The position numbers and the translations under genes are program-made. From Armatimonadota bacterium (GTDB taxonomy: Bacteria > Armatimonadota > HRBIN16): a DNA stretch of 7,179 nucleotides. The DNA lies in assembly GCA_028275265.1 (NCBI GenBank), contig JAPWUZ010000135.1, positions 1 to 7,179 of the forward strand, written 5' to 3'. The notes beneath the pieces are model-generated. The model ran no database searches. It was not told the origin of the DNA and was given only the letters and a program-made list of their open reading frames with translations. Shown piece by piece: positions 1 through 6,686 of this stretch; the stretch's first letter is position 1, and the number at the start of each line of letters is the position of its first letter.

Positions 1-1
1 C

Positions 2-412
2 CCCCCGGGCGGTGGTTCCATCGGCATCGGTTTCGCCATCCCCGTGAATCACGTGAAGAAAGTGGTGCGCGACATCCTCGTGCAAGGCGGAACGGTCAAG
101 AGGGCGAGACCGTGGCTGGGCTTCTATTTCGACGCCGTACGCCCCTCGTTGATGAAGCGCGTGGGGCTGCCCGACCTGAACGGTGTCGTGGTGGATCAGG
201 TGGTACTCGGCAGTCCCGCGGATAGAGCGGGGCTCCGGGCTGACGATGTGATACGGGCCTTTGGCGATCGACCTGTCCGCTCCACCCAAGACCTGTTGGA
301 GGAGATTATGAAGCGTCAGCCGGGCGACCGTGTGCACATCAAGGTCTGGAGAGGTGGGAAGCAAATCACCCTCTCAGTCACTATCGGAACATCCCCGGAC
401 GTCATTCAATAG
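2..412 (+). CDS. HtrA/DegP-like serine protease, C-terminal part with PDZ domain (5' end outside window)
   Basis: The reading frame is open from base 2 and ends at TAG 410-412, giving 136 visible residues. The first residues (GGGSIGIGFAIPVN) match the end of the trypsin-like domain of the HtrA/Deg (S1C) family, just after the active-site Ser region, which lies outside the window. A PDZ domain follows, starting near the W-L-G-F segment (about base 112), with the typical core V-V-L-G-S-P-A-D-R-A-G-L and a following D-D-V-I-R-A-F-G-D-R-P segment. Only one PDZ domain lies between the protease domain and the stop, as in DegS/HtrA-type rather than two-PDZ DegP/DegQ proteins. The family degrades or senses misfolded proteins in the periplasm or at the membrane. 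The catalytic triad and any signal peptide or anchor cannot be seen. accB follows closely, so this looks like the upstream member of the operon. Confidence 0.9.
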   Translation, partial: PPGGGSIGIGFAIPVNHVKKVVRDILVQGGTVKRARPWLGFYFDAVRPSLMKRVGLPDLNGVVVDQVVLGSPADRAGLRADDVIRAFGDRPVRSTQDLLEEIMKRQPGDRVHIKVWRGGKQITLSVTIGTSPDVIQ

Positions 413-415
413 CCT

Positions 416-422
416 GAGGTGA
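416..422 (+). promoter_or_regulatory. Ribosome binding site that favours the TTG start of accB
   Basis: GAGGTGA is a seven-base match to the consensus anti-anti-Shine-Dalgarno sequence and lies 5 bases before TTG 428. It overlaps the alternative in-frame GTG at 419, which has no purine-rich motif at a usable distance upstream. This favours TTG 428 as the start of accB. Confidence 0.6.
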
Positions 423-427
423 GTACG

Positions 428-874
428 TTGACCGATGAGATAGAGCGAACCGAAGCCCTGTTAATAATGGCAAGGCGGTTTCAGCTTCAGGAGCTGGAAT
501 GGCAAGAGGAGGGCTTGCGCGTTTTCATCCGCCGAGAGGCAACGCCGGTAGAAACGGTCGGTACCCTTCCGGCACCCCGCGCGTTGCAGGACAGGAGAAG
601 CGATGCTCCTGCACGGGCTACGCTTGTTGAACTTCGTGCCCCGATGACCGGAGTATTCTACAGCGCACCATCGCCCGATGCACCCCCGTATGTGGAGGTT
701 GGCGACTTCGTCGAGGAGGGGCAAACTATCTGCCTGATTGAAGCCATGAAGGTGTTTAACGAAGTGCCCGCCGAGCGTTCCGGTAAGGTGGTGGAGATAT
801 GTGCCACCAGCGGGCAGCTGGTAGAACAGGGAGCGGTGCTCTTTCGTCTGGAACCAGAGGAGGTAACTACGTGA
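428..874 (+). CDS. accB: Biotin carboxyl carrier protein of acetyl-CoA carboxylase
   Basis: This protein carries the biotin that is carboxylated by AccC and then donates CO2 to acetyl-CoA through AccA/AccD, the first committed step of fatty-acid synthesis in the cytoplasm. Numbered from the alternative GTG at 419 (151 residues; 148 from TTG 428), an N-terminal helical segment (about 5-40) resembles AccB N-termini. A short Ala/Pro-rich linker follows (about 41-68), then the biotinyl domain (about 69-148). The biotin acceptor is Lys111 in E-A-M-K-V-F-N-E. The segment S-P-D-A-P-P-Y-V before it corresponds to the 'thumb' loop typical of bacterial acetyl-CoA carboxylase BCCP and absent from most other biotinyl or lipoyl domains. 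Length is close to E. coli AccB (156). The start is placed at TTG 428 because of the well-spaced GAGGTGA. accC, the usual next gene, is absent here; hom follows with a 4-base overlap. Confidence 0.93.
   Translation: MTDEIERTEALLIMARRFQLQELEWQEEGLRVFIRREATPVETVGTLPAPRALQDRRSDAPARATLVELRAPMTGVFYSAPSPDAPPYVEVGDFVEEGQTICLIEAMKVFNEVPAERSGKVVEICATSGQLVEQGAVLFRLEPEEVTT
856..864 (+). promoter_or_regulatory. Ribosome binding site of hom, inside the end of accB
   Basis: AGAGGAGGT lies 6 bases before GTG 871 and is a near-complete Shine-Dalgarno match. It fixes the hom start at 871. The longer in-frame extension back to ATG 799 would add 24 residues with no family similarity ahead of the Rossmann strand. 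Confidence 0.8.
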
Positions 875-2163
875 GCAAGGAGGTCATCCATCTGGGCATC
901 CTCGGGCTGGGGGTGGTCGGCTCGGGAACGGTCGAGGTGCTTCGGCGCAACCGCGATAGCATCGAGCGCAAGATTGGAGCGCGCCTGGAAATCCGCCGTA
1001 TTGCCGTGCGGGACGTGAACAAACCCCGCCGCGTACCCGTAGACCGCTCATTGCTCACCAACGACGCCTATGAGGTCATCGATGACCCGCAGGTAGACAT
1101 CGTGGTGGAGCTGATTGGCGGCGTTCATCCCGCCAAGGAGTATGTGCTGCGCGCGCTGGAAAACGGCAAGCCAGTGGTCAGCGCGAATAAGGAACTGCTT
1201 GCCAAAGAGGGCGCGGACATCATGATGGCGGCAGGCAGATGCCATCTGGACTTTGCCTTCGAGGGAAGTGTTGGCGGCGGCATCCCGATTATTCAGCCCA
1301 TGAAAAACGCGCTGGCGGGTAACCGCATCGAGCGGGTGATGGGCATCGTGAACGGCACTACCAACTACATCCTCACGAAGATGGCAGAGGAAGGCACAGA
1401 CTTCGACCAAGCGCTCAAAGAAGCGCAGGCGCAGGGCTACGCGGAAGCCGACCCCAGCGCGGATGTGAACGGACATGACGCCCAGTACAAGATAGCCATT
1501 CTCGCCTCGATCGCCTTCACCGCCCGTGTGAAAGTGGACGACGTGTATTGCGAGGGGATCACCAGGATCACACGCACCGACATGGAGTGGGCGAACCGGC
1601 TTGGGTATGCGATTAAACTGGTAGCGATAGCGCAGGAGGTCTCGGCGAAGGCGGTTCAGGTGCGTGTGCATCCCGCCCTGTTACCCCTTTCACACCCGCT
1701 GGCAAGCGTGCGCGACGTGTACAATGCCATCCTCGTGCGCGGGGACGCCGTCGGCGACGTGATGTTCTACGGGCGCGGCGCGGGCAGTTTACCGACGGGC
1801 AGCGCGGTCGTGGGAGACATTATCGATGTATCGCGCAACCTGCTGTTCGGTAGTAGCGGGCGCGTGGGCTGTACGTGCTTCGACCAGCGTTACGTCATTC
1901 CCATCGAGCAGGTGGAAACGAGCTACTACGTGCGGATGCGCGTGCAGGACCGTCCCAACGTACTGGCGCAGGTGGCAGGGGTGTTTGGGATTCACAATAT
2001 CAGTATCTCCTCGGTGGTGCAAAGGCAGATTAACCCGCAAGAGGCGGAGATTATCTGGATCACGCACCGCACGCAGGAGGGCGCGATACGCCATGCAACC
2101 GCCGAAATCCGACGTCTACCCGTCGTGATGGACGTGTGTAACACCATTCGCGTGGAAGAATGA
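871..2163 (+). CDS. hom: Homoserine dehydrogenase with C-terminal ACT domain
   Basis: The enzyme reduces L-aspartate 4-semialdehyde to L-homoserine with NAD(P)H, the branch point toward threonine and methionine. The product is 430 residues from GTG 871, the usual length of the monofunctional bacterial enzyme. An N-terminal Rossmann fold carries G12-L-G14-V-V-G17. S-A-N-K with Lys107 is the conserved catalytic-region lysine motif. Residues 185-207 fit the PROSITE homoserine dehydrogenase signature throughout (A185, G189, D194-P195, D198, G201, D203, K207). A conserved G-R-G-A-G-S-L-P-T-G-S-A-V-V segment lies before the C-terminal ACT domain (about 352-430), which in this family commonly mediates threonine feedback inhibition. 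The start is set by a strong ribosome binding site and overlaps the accB stop (GTGA 871-874), implying translational coupling. thrB, thrC and lysC are not adjacent. Confidence 0.96.
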   Translation: MSKEVIHLGILGLGVVGSGTVEVLRRNRDSIERKIGARLEIRRIAVRDVNKPRRVPVDRSLLTNDAYEVIDDPQVDIVVELIGGVHPAKEYVLRALENGKPVVSANKELLAKEGADIMMAAGRCHLDFAFEGSVGGGIPIIQPMKNALAGNRIERVMGIVNGTTNYILTKMAEEGTDFDQALKEAQAQGYAEADPSADVNGHDAQYKIAILASIAFTARVKVDDVYCEGITRITRTDMEWANRLGYAIKLVAIAQEVSAKAVQVRVHPALLPLSHPLASVRDVYNAILVRGDAVGDVMFYGRGAGSLPTGSAVVGDIIDVSRNLLFGSSGRVGCTCFDQRYVIPIEQVETSYYVRMRVQDRPNVLAQVAGVFGIHNISISSVVQRQINPQEAEIIWITHRTQEGAIRHATAEIRRLPVVMDVCNTIRVEE

Positions 2164-3233
2164 AGCTCATCGACCGCATGTTGCTATCGGAACTGCTGGT
2201 GCCCTTTCTGGCGGGCACGCTGGCTGTGGTGCTGATGCTTATCGGTAACATGCTGTTTTTTTATGCCGAGGTGCTGTTCGCAAAGGGTGTGCCGGTGCTT
2301 GCCGTTGCCCAGATGATTATCTATCATACCCCCTTCCTGCTGGTGTTGACTCTGCCGGTGGCAACGGCACTGTCAGTGTCGTTGGCGGTGAATAGGCTGG
2401 CAAGGGACTCGGAGATTGTGGTGTTGCGCAACGCGGGCGCGAGCCTCTGGCGTATCTTCCTGCCCCTGCTGGTAGCGGGAATGGTGATTTCTATGGTGAA
2501 CTTCTGGCTCGAGGAGTCGGTGGTGCCGCGGGCAGAACAACAGTTCCGCCGTGTGCGAGACCGCATCTTCCTGATGCAGACCGCGCCGATGTTCCGCTCG
2601 AACGTGGTTTTTAAAGTGGGCGATTACGCCTTCTATATCGGCATGGTGGAGAACGTGCAGGGCAACCGTGCCGAGTTGCGCGATGTGCAGGTGTGGGAGA
2701 TGCCCGTATCGGGTTATGCGCGGACGATACTGGCGCCTCGCGCGGTGTATGACGACGGGATATGGCGTTTCTACAACGCGCATGTGCACATCTACGGCAG
2801 GGATGGGTTCGCTATAGATGCCCGCGCTGCCGGAGAGATTACGATTAATCTGAGGGTCGCGCTGGAGGAACTGCTCAGCCCACCGGCACCCGAGGAAACT
2901 AACGCCGCAGAACTGCGTCGCCAGGCACAGGAGCTGGAAAAAGCTGGCATGCCAGCGACGCGGTTGTGGGTAGGATACTATTTCAAGTATTCCATCCCCT
3001 TCGCGTGTGCGGTGTTTGCCCTGTGCAGTGCGCCTCTCGCGCTCACCTTCGCCCGCGCGGGCAGCTTTATGGGAGTGTTGCTGGCGATTATTCTCGTATT
3101 TCTGTTCTGGAATACCCTCCTGCTGGCGCGGTTGCTGGGCAATCAGGGGTTCTTGCCACCGGCGGTTGCCGCCTGGGCGCCCAACGTGCTGTTCGCTGCT
3201 GGCGGACTGTTTATCCTGTGGCGATTGGAGTAA
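2160..3233 (+). CDS. LptF/LptG (YjgP/YjgQ) family LPS-export permease
   Basis: The 357 residues match the usual size and layout of the LptF/LptG permeases, which with the ATPase LptB form the inner-membrane transporter that extracts LPS and pushes it across the periplasm. Three membrane segments lie at the N-terminus (about 12-34, 48-77, 99-117) and three at the C-terminus (about 276-298, 301-325, 331-354). Between them lies a large periplasmic, beta-rich domain (about 140-240). The cytoplasmic loop R-L-A-R-D-S-E-I-V-V-L-R-N-A-G corresponds to the coupling helix, with the conserved Glu85 expected to contact LptB. V-V-P-R-A (121-125) after the third helix is also family-typical. I cannot assign LptF versus LptG; a partner gene is not in the window. 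ATG 2160 overlaps the hom stop (ATGA), with only a weak, too-close GGAAGA upstream, so translation probably depends on coupling. Confidence 0.92.
   Translation: MKLIDRMLLSELLVPFLAGTLAVVLMLIGNMLFFYAEVLFAKGVPVLAVAQMIIYHTPFLLVLTLPVATALSVSLAVNRLARDSEIVVLRNAGASLWRIFLPLLVAGMVISMVNFWLEESVVPRAEQQFRRVRDRIFLMQTAPMFRSNVVFKVGDYAFYIGMVENVQGNRAELRDVQVWEMPVSGYARTILAPRAVYDDGIWRFYNAHVHIYGRDGFAIDARAAGEITINLRVALEELLSPPAPEETNAAELRRQAQELEKAGMPATRLWVGYYFKYSIPFACAVFALCSAPLALTFARAGSFMGVLLAIILVFLFWNTLLLARLLGNQGFLPPAVAAWAPNVLFAAGGLFILWRLE
3227..3230 (+). promoter_or_regulatory. Ribosome binding site of glnD
   Basis: GGAG sits at the very end of the upstream permease gene, 6 bases before ATG 3237. It supports that start and shows the two genes are tightly packed. 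Confidence 0.6.
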
Positions 3234-3236
3234 GCA

Positions 3237-5933
3237 ATGAGCCGTTTGAAATCCAAAAAGCAAGAGTTGCCTGACGCGGCGCAGGCTGAAACCTTGACGA
3301 CTCCATCCAGTGACAGCATCATCGCTGTGCATCTGCGCGAGGACTGGGGACAAACGCTGGCTGAAATGCAGGATGCCCGCGAGATAGGGCAGTGGGTGAC
3401 GGAACAGCGCGATCTTCTGATGCATCACATCCAGCCGCAGCAGGATGGACTGTATACCTGCCGTTCTTTTACCGCCCTTGCGGACGCGGTGGTGCGTCGG
3501 TTGTTCCAGCTGGCTATTGAGCGCGCACACGTCGCATACCCTCCCGAGATTGCGGTCGCAGCCACGGGCGGATACGGGCGCATGGAACTGTCGCCGCACT
3601 CGGATATCGATATCACCTTTATCCCGGAGCGTGACGGCGACGCCACTACCGACCGCATCATCCGCGAGATGTTTCGCCTGCTGATGGACGTGATGATGGA
3701 GTACGGTCACCTGAAGGTGGGCTACGCCTATCGGCTCATTGAGGACTGTGCGACGCTAGACCACACTACCCAGACCACCCTCGTGGACGCGCGACTGGTC
3801 ACAGGGAGCCGACGCATCTTCGCCCGCTTTCTGGAGGAGTTCTGGGCAAACTTCAATCCCACCGATTTTCTCTTCCGCAAAATCGCCGAGCGGCGGCAAC
3901 TACGCGCCCGTTATGGCACCACCCCCTACCTGGTAGAACCGAACATTAAGGAGGGAGCAGGCGGTCTGCGCGATATTCACCTCGTGCGGTGGCTGGCGGC
4001 GGGATGGGCAGGTCTGCCCACGGCGGGGGAGTGGGAACAGCTGGTAGCCCGTGAGTGGCTGACGCCGGAGGACGCAGAACGCCTGATGGAGGCGCACGAG
4101 TTTCTGCTGCGCGTGCGCAACCACCTGCACATTCTGGCAGGGGAACAGCGAGACGTTCTCACCCCCGCGAAGCAAGAGCAAATCGCCCCTCGTCTGGGAT
4201 ACGAGCCCGCCGAGCATGTGCCCGCAGTGGAACGGTTCATGCACGATTACTACCGTCACGCCGCAGACGCACACCGAATCTGCGAGGAGGTTATCCACCG
4301 AGTGGAGCAGGGGAGGCACGTGTTGGGCATTGGGCTGGACTGCGAGCGCAAAGAGGTGATACCGGCGCAAAATCTGCTGCAGCGCGAGGACCCCGTGTGG
4401 ATGGTGTGGGCAGTGCGGCTGGCACTGGAGTACGACCTGAGCCTCAGCACCCCCCTGCAACGCTTGATGAGACAAACCGTTCAGCAGAAACCGTCCACGC
4501 AGGACCCCAAACACCTTGCAGAGACCTTTCTTTCCATCCTGCGTGCCCCTGGCGGGGTAGCCCGCGCCCTGCGCCAAATGGCAGACACGGGTGTACTGGG
4601 GTGGATTCTCCCGGAGTTTGAGGCGACCCGTACCTTAATCCCTTACGACCCGTCGCACAACTTCACCGTGGGCGAGCATACCCTGCGCGTGATCGAAAAC
4701 ATCGATGCACTGAATACTGTCACCGACCCCAACTACGCAGACTACCGGCGTATTTTTCAGGAGACGCCCCACCGCGAGATACTGTACCTCGCCGCGCTGC
4801 TGCACGACGCAGGCAAGGCAAACCCCCAGATGGACCACGCCGAAGCCGGGGCGCAGATGGCGCAAGAGGTGGGCAAAAGGCTGTACCTGAGCGAGGACGC
4901 CATTGCCGACCTGGTGTTTCTGGTGAGACACCACCTGTTGATGGCGGAAACCTCCCGACTGCGCGATCTCAACTTGGACGAAACGATACGTGATTTTGTG
5001 CATATTGTGGATAGCGTAGAGCGACTGAACATGCTGTATATCCTGACCTATGCCGACACCCATGCCGTCGGCAGCGGGCAGTGGACGGAGGTGAAAGCCG
5101 CCTTCCTGCGGGAACTGCACCGTAAGGCGGAGCGGTTCCTGATGGCATCAGAGGCAGTGGAGCACGCGCCGCCCGACATCGGCAGATTCCGCCGTCGGCT
5201 GGCGAAGGAACTGAGTCTCGAGAACCTGCCGGAAGACCTGGTTACCCGTCACCTGAACCAGATGCCCGCAACCTATTTACTCAACACGCCGCAGGAGCAG
5301 ATTGGCTTGCACATCCGCATGGTGCAGGAGGCGATTAAAGGCACGCCCCAGCTGGCGTTCCAGACTCCTCCCGATGCCTCGGTGACCGAGCTGACCGTGT
5401 GCGCCATCGATGACCCGGAGCCGGGCTTGCTGGCGAAGATTGCGGGGGTGCTTTACGCGGGACAGGTGGCGGTACACGCGGCGAACGTGTTCACCCGCTC
5501 GGGAGAAATCAAGATTGCGTTGGATACGTTGTGGGTGGACTATCGCGGACGTCCCATACCGCCCGCCAAGCGAGCGGAGATCGAAGATCACATGGTCGCG
5601 GTGCTGACGGGCGAGATGTCGGTAGCGGAACTGCTTCAACGTCGGCGGCGCCCCGAACAGACCCGTCCGGAGCTGGTCAGCCTGGTGGTGCATCACGACC
5701 TGTCCGAGCAGTTCACGGTGATCGAGGTGCGCACCACCGAGCATATCGGGATGCTGTACTGGGTCTGCCGTGCGCTGTCGCAGCTGGGCTGGAACATCCA
5801 CAGTGCGAAGCTCAGCACGTGGGCGGGCAAGGCGGTTGGCGTTTTCTACATCACCGATGCCGAGGGACGCAAAATCCACGCCGACGCCCAACGGCTGAAG
5901 GACACGCTCGCCGAAGGGGCAGAGGCGTTGTAG
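3237..5933 (+). CDS. glnD: Bifunctional [protein-PII] uridylyltransferase/uridylyl-removing enzyme
   Basis: GlnD is the glutamine sensor of nitrogen control: it attaches UMP to PII proteins when glutamine is low and removes it when glutamine is high. The 898 residues match the E. coli length (890) and all domains are present in order. The nucleotidyltransferase core has G111-G-Y-G-R and S122-D-I-D125, with Asp123 and Asp125 as expected metal ligands. The GlnD-specific helical domain carries E-P-N-I-K-E-G-A-G-G-L-R-D (about 234-246). The HD hydrolase domain has G-E-H at His481, L-L-H-D-A-G-K with His523-Asp524, D-H at 533-534, and V-R-H-H-L-L-M (His565-His566). Two C-terminal ACT domains (about 716-790 and 825-898) are the expected glutamine-sensing sites. 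No key residue appears lost, so both activities are likely. The gene starts 3 bases after the permease stop and ends in tandem stops TAG-TAA (5931-5936). No glnB, glnK or amtB is visible in the window. Confidence 0.96.
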   Translation: MSRLKSKKQELPDAAQAETLTTPSSDSIIAVHLREDWGQTLAEMQDAREIGQWVTEQRDLLMHHIQPQQDGLYTCRSFTALADAVVRRLFQLAIERAHVAYPPEIAVAATGGYGRMELSPHSDIDITFIPERDGDATTDRIIREMFRLLMDVMMEYGHLKVGYAYRLIEDCATLDHTTQTTLVDARLVTGSRRIFARFLEEFWANFNPTDFLFRKIAERRQLRARYGTTPYLVEPNIKEGAGGLRDIHLVRWLAAGWAGLPTAGEWEQLVAREWLTPEDAERLMEAHEFLLRVRNHLHILAGEQRDVLTPAKQEQIAPRLGYEPAEHVPAVERFMHDYYRHAADAHRICEEVIHRVEQGRHVLGIGLDCERKEVIPAQNLLQREDPVWMVWAVRLALEYDLSLSTPLQRLMRQTVQQKPSTQDPKHLAETFLSILRAPGGVARALRQMADTGVLGWILPEFEATRTLIPYDPSHNFTVGEHTLRVIENIDALNTVTDPNYADYRRIFQETPHREILYLAALLHDAGKANPQMDHAEAGAQMAQEVGKRLYLSEDAIADLVFLVRHHLLMAETSRLRDLNLDETIRDFVHIVDSVERLNMLYILTYADTHAVGSGQWTEVKAAFLRELHRKAERFLMASEAVEHAPPDIGRFRRRLAKELSLENLPEDLVTRHLNQMPATYLLNTPQEQIGLHIRMVQEAIKGTPQLAFQTPPDASVTELTVCAIDDPEPGLLAKIAGVLYAGQVAVHAANVFTRSGEIKIALDTLWVDYRGRPIPPAKRAEIEDHMVAVLTGEMSVAELLQRRRRPEQTRPELVSLVVHHDLSEQFTVIEVRTTEHIGMLYWVCRALSQLGWNIHSAKLSTWAGKAVGVFYITDAEGRKIHADAQRLKDTLAEGAEAL

Positions 5934-5960
5934 TAACGGGTGATGTAATAGGAATTGCAG

Positions 5961-5966
5961 GGAGGT
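5961..5966 (+). promoter_or_regulatory. Ribosome binding site of the small ORF before the PIN gene
   Basis: GGAGGT lies 9 bases before GTG 5976. It favours that start over the in-frame TTG at 5955, which would place this motif inside the coding region. Confidence 0.6.
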
Positions 5967-5975
5967 GGCGCAAAG

Positions 5976-6215
5976 GTGGAAGAACGTGAAGAAGGCAGCA
6001 CTCATCAGACGCCGTCGAGTAGGGATGTCTTTGCCACTTTGAAGGAGGCATCCATCCAACACGGCAGCCGCGAGGCTTTACTCTTCTGCTTTGGACGACT
6101 TGCCAGTTGCGCCGACGAGTTGAAACGACTGGAAGACCAGATTGAACAGATGGACACCGCCGCCGTGGAGAAAGCAGGCTCGTCTTTAACCTTTGCAGAC
6201 AACCGACCACAATGA
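5976..6215 (+). CDS. Small acidic helical protein, candidate antitoxin of the adjacent PIN-domain protein
   Basis: I do not recognise the family. From GTG 5976 the product is 79 residues, with about 15 acidic against 9 Lys/Arg residues, so it is acidic overall. A polar N-terminal tail (1-15) precedes a stretch that looks almost wholly helical (about 16-66). Within it are a central hydrophobic patch, A-L-L-F-C-F-G-R-L (34-42), two cysteines (38 and 45) and a charged E-L-K-R-L-E-D-Q-I-E segment (48-57) with coiled-coil character. No AbrB-like, ribbon-helix-helix, Phd/YefM or helix-turn-helix pattern is evident. The stop overlaps the start of the PIN gene (ATGA 6212-6215), the classic antitoxin-before-toxin layout. 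The antitoxin role is inferred from position, size and charge only. G+C (about 56% by hand count) is lower than in the preceding operon. Confidence 0.6.
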   Translation: MEEREEGSTHQTPSSRDVFATLKEASIQHGSREALLFCFGRLASCADELKRLEDQIEQMDTAAVEKAGSSLTFADNRPQ

Positions 6216-6607
6216 GCCGCTACCTCATGGACACCAACCATGTCAGTGGTCTGTGGAGAGGGGAGGAACGCCTCGCCGAAAGGATTAGGTCGTTCGATGG
6301 CGTGGTTTATCTGTGCACTCCAGTGGTTGGAGAGCTATGGCACATGGTGTATTCCAGTCAACGACAGGCAGAAAACATCGTCGAATTGGAGATTCTGCTG
6401 AGCCTTTTCCCTGTGTTGGCTTATGATGACCTTGCCGCACGTGAATATGGACGTATCCGCTCTTTGACCAAGCAACAGGGCTTCACACTACCGCCTTTTG
6501 ACGCGATGATCGCTGCAACTGCACTGGTGCATGGTCTAACTGTGTTGACCTCGGATAGCGATTTCCTGCGGATTCCCGATTTGCAAGTGGAGAACTGGCT
6601 GATGTGA
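6212..6607 (+). CDS. PIN-domain ribonuclease, VapC-like toxin candidate
   Basis: The 131 residues are the usual size of a stand-alone VapC-type PIN domain. The acidic residues expected to bind Mg2+ or Mn2+ are all visible: Asp7 in the N-terminal L-M-D-T-N, Glu41 in V-V-G-E-L-W, Asp97 in P-P-F-D-A-M-I-A-A-T-A, and Asp115/Asp117 in T-S-D-S-D-F. Such proteins are typically RNA endonucleases (tRNA or rRNA in studied VapCs) that stop translation when freed from the antitoxin; the target here is unknown. There is no Shine-Dalgarno motif before ATG 6212. Its start overlaps the preceding stop, so synthesis probably depends on translation of the upstream ORF, which would keep toxin below antitoxin. 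G+C is about 52% by hand count, against 65-72% in sampled lines of glnD, consistent with acquisition as a cassette. A housekeeping PIN nuclease is the alternative. Confidence 0.88.
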   Translation: MSRYLMDTNHVSGLWRGEERLAERIRSFDGVVYLCTPVVGELWHMVYSSQRQAENIVELEILLSLFPVLAYDDLAAREYGRIRSLTKQQGFTLPPFDAMIAATALVHGLTVLTSDSDFLRIPDLQVENWLM

Positions 6608-6655
6608 GCGCTGCTTAGGGAGATGATGGTAGACAAGCGAACCGCTGGGATGAAT

Positions 6656-6686
6656 CTGAGATGCTTCGCTAACGCTTAGCATGACA
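6656..6686 (+). repeat. Small palindromic intergenic element, possible dispersed repeat
   Basis: The element has an outer inverted pair ATGCT (6661-6665) and AGCAT (6678-6682), and an alternative perfect inner hairpin GCTAA (6668-6672), loop CGC, TTAGC (6676-6680). It is flanked by CTGAG on the left and GACA on the right. This layout, with a TTCGCT-type core between short inverted arms and a trailing ATGACA, resembles small palindromic repeats I associate with intergenic DNA of several bacterial phyla. Only one copy is in this window, so its repetitive nature is inferred. It lacks a following T-run, so it is not a typical intrinsic terminator. Confidence 0.45.

Noticed and set aside
799..870. 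Upstream extension of homoserine dehydrogenase to ATG 799
   Set aside because: It would overlap accB by 76 bases and adds 24 residues unlike the family. GTG 871 has a near-perfect ribosome binding site and places the Rossmann strand at the N-terminus.
1048..1671. 207-codon open frame on the minus strand
   Set aside because: It lies entirely opposite the homoserine dehydrogenase catalytic region, with no family resemblance and no good ribosome binding site noticed.
2373..3710. 445-codon open frame on the minus strand
   Set aside because: It lies opposite the permease and glnD, both of which have clear family motifs. The translation is rich in His, Arg and Gln with no recognisable domain, as expected of an antisense shadow in G+C-rich DNA.
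3900..4577. 225-codon open frame on the minus strand, and 4055-4621 on the plus strand in another frame
   Set aside because: Both overlap the intact glnD frame, which shows continuous domain motifs. Composition is that of shadow frames.
5955..5975. TTG 5955 as start of the small ORF
   Set aside because: The GGAGGT at 5961-5966 would be inside the gene; it is well placed for GTG 5976.
5934..5975. Promoter for the toxin-antitoxin-like pair in the gap after glnD
   Set aside because: A TGTAAT-like hexamer (5944-5949) exists, but no -35-like hexamer lies at 16-18 bases spacing. I could not support a call.
5277..6062. 261-codon open frame on the minus strand spanning the glnD end
   Set aside because: It covers both glnD ACT domains and the start of the small ORF on the opposite strand, with no recognisable motif.
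6623..6679. 18-codon frame ATG 6623 to TAG 6677 as a leader peptide
   Set aside because: The purine-rich AGGGAG directly abuts the ATG, too close to act as a ribosome binding site. The frame runs through the palindromic element and has no attenuator-like features.
6661..6682. Palindrome as an intrinsic terminator of the PIN gene
   Set aside because: The stems are only about 5 bases, partly A/T, with no T-run following on either reading, so terminator activity is not supported.
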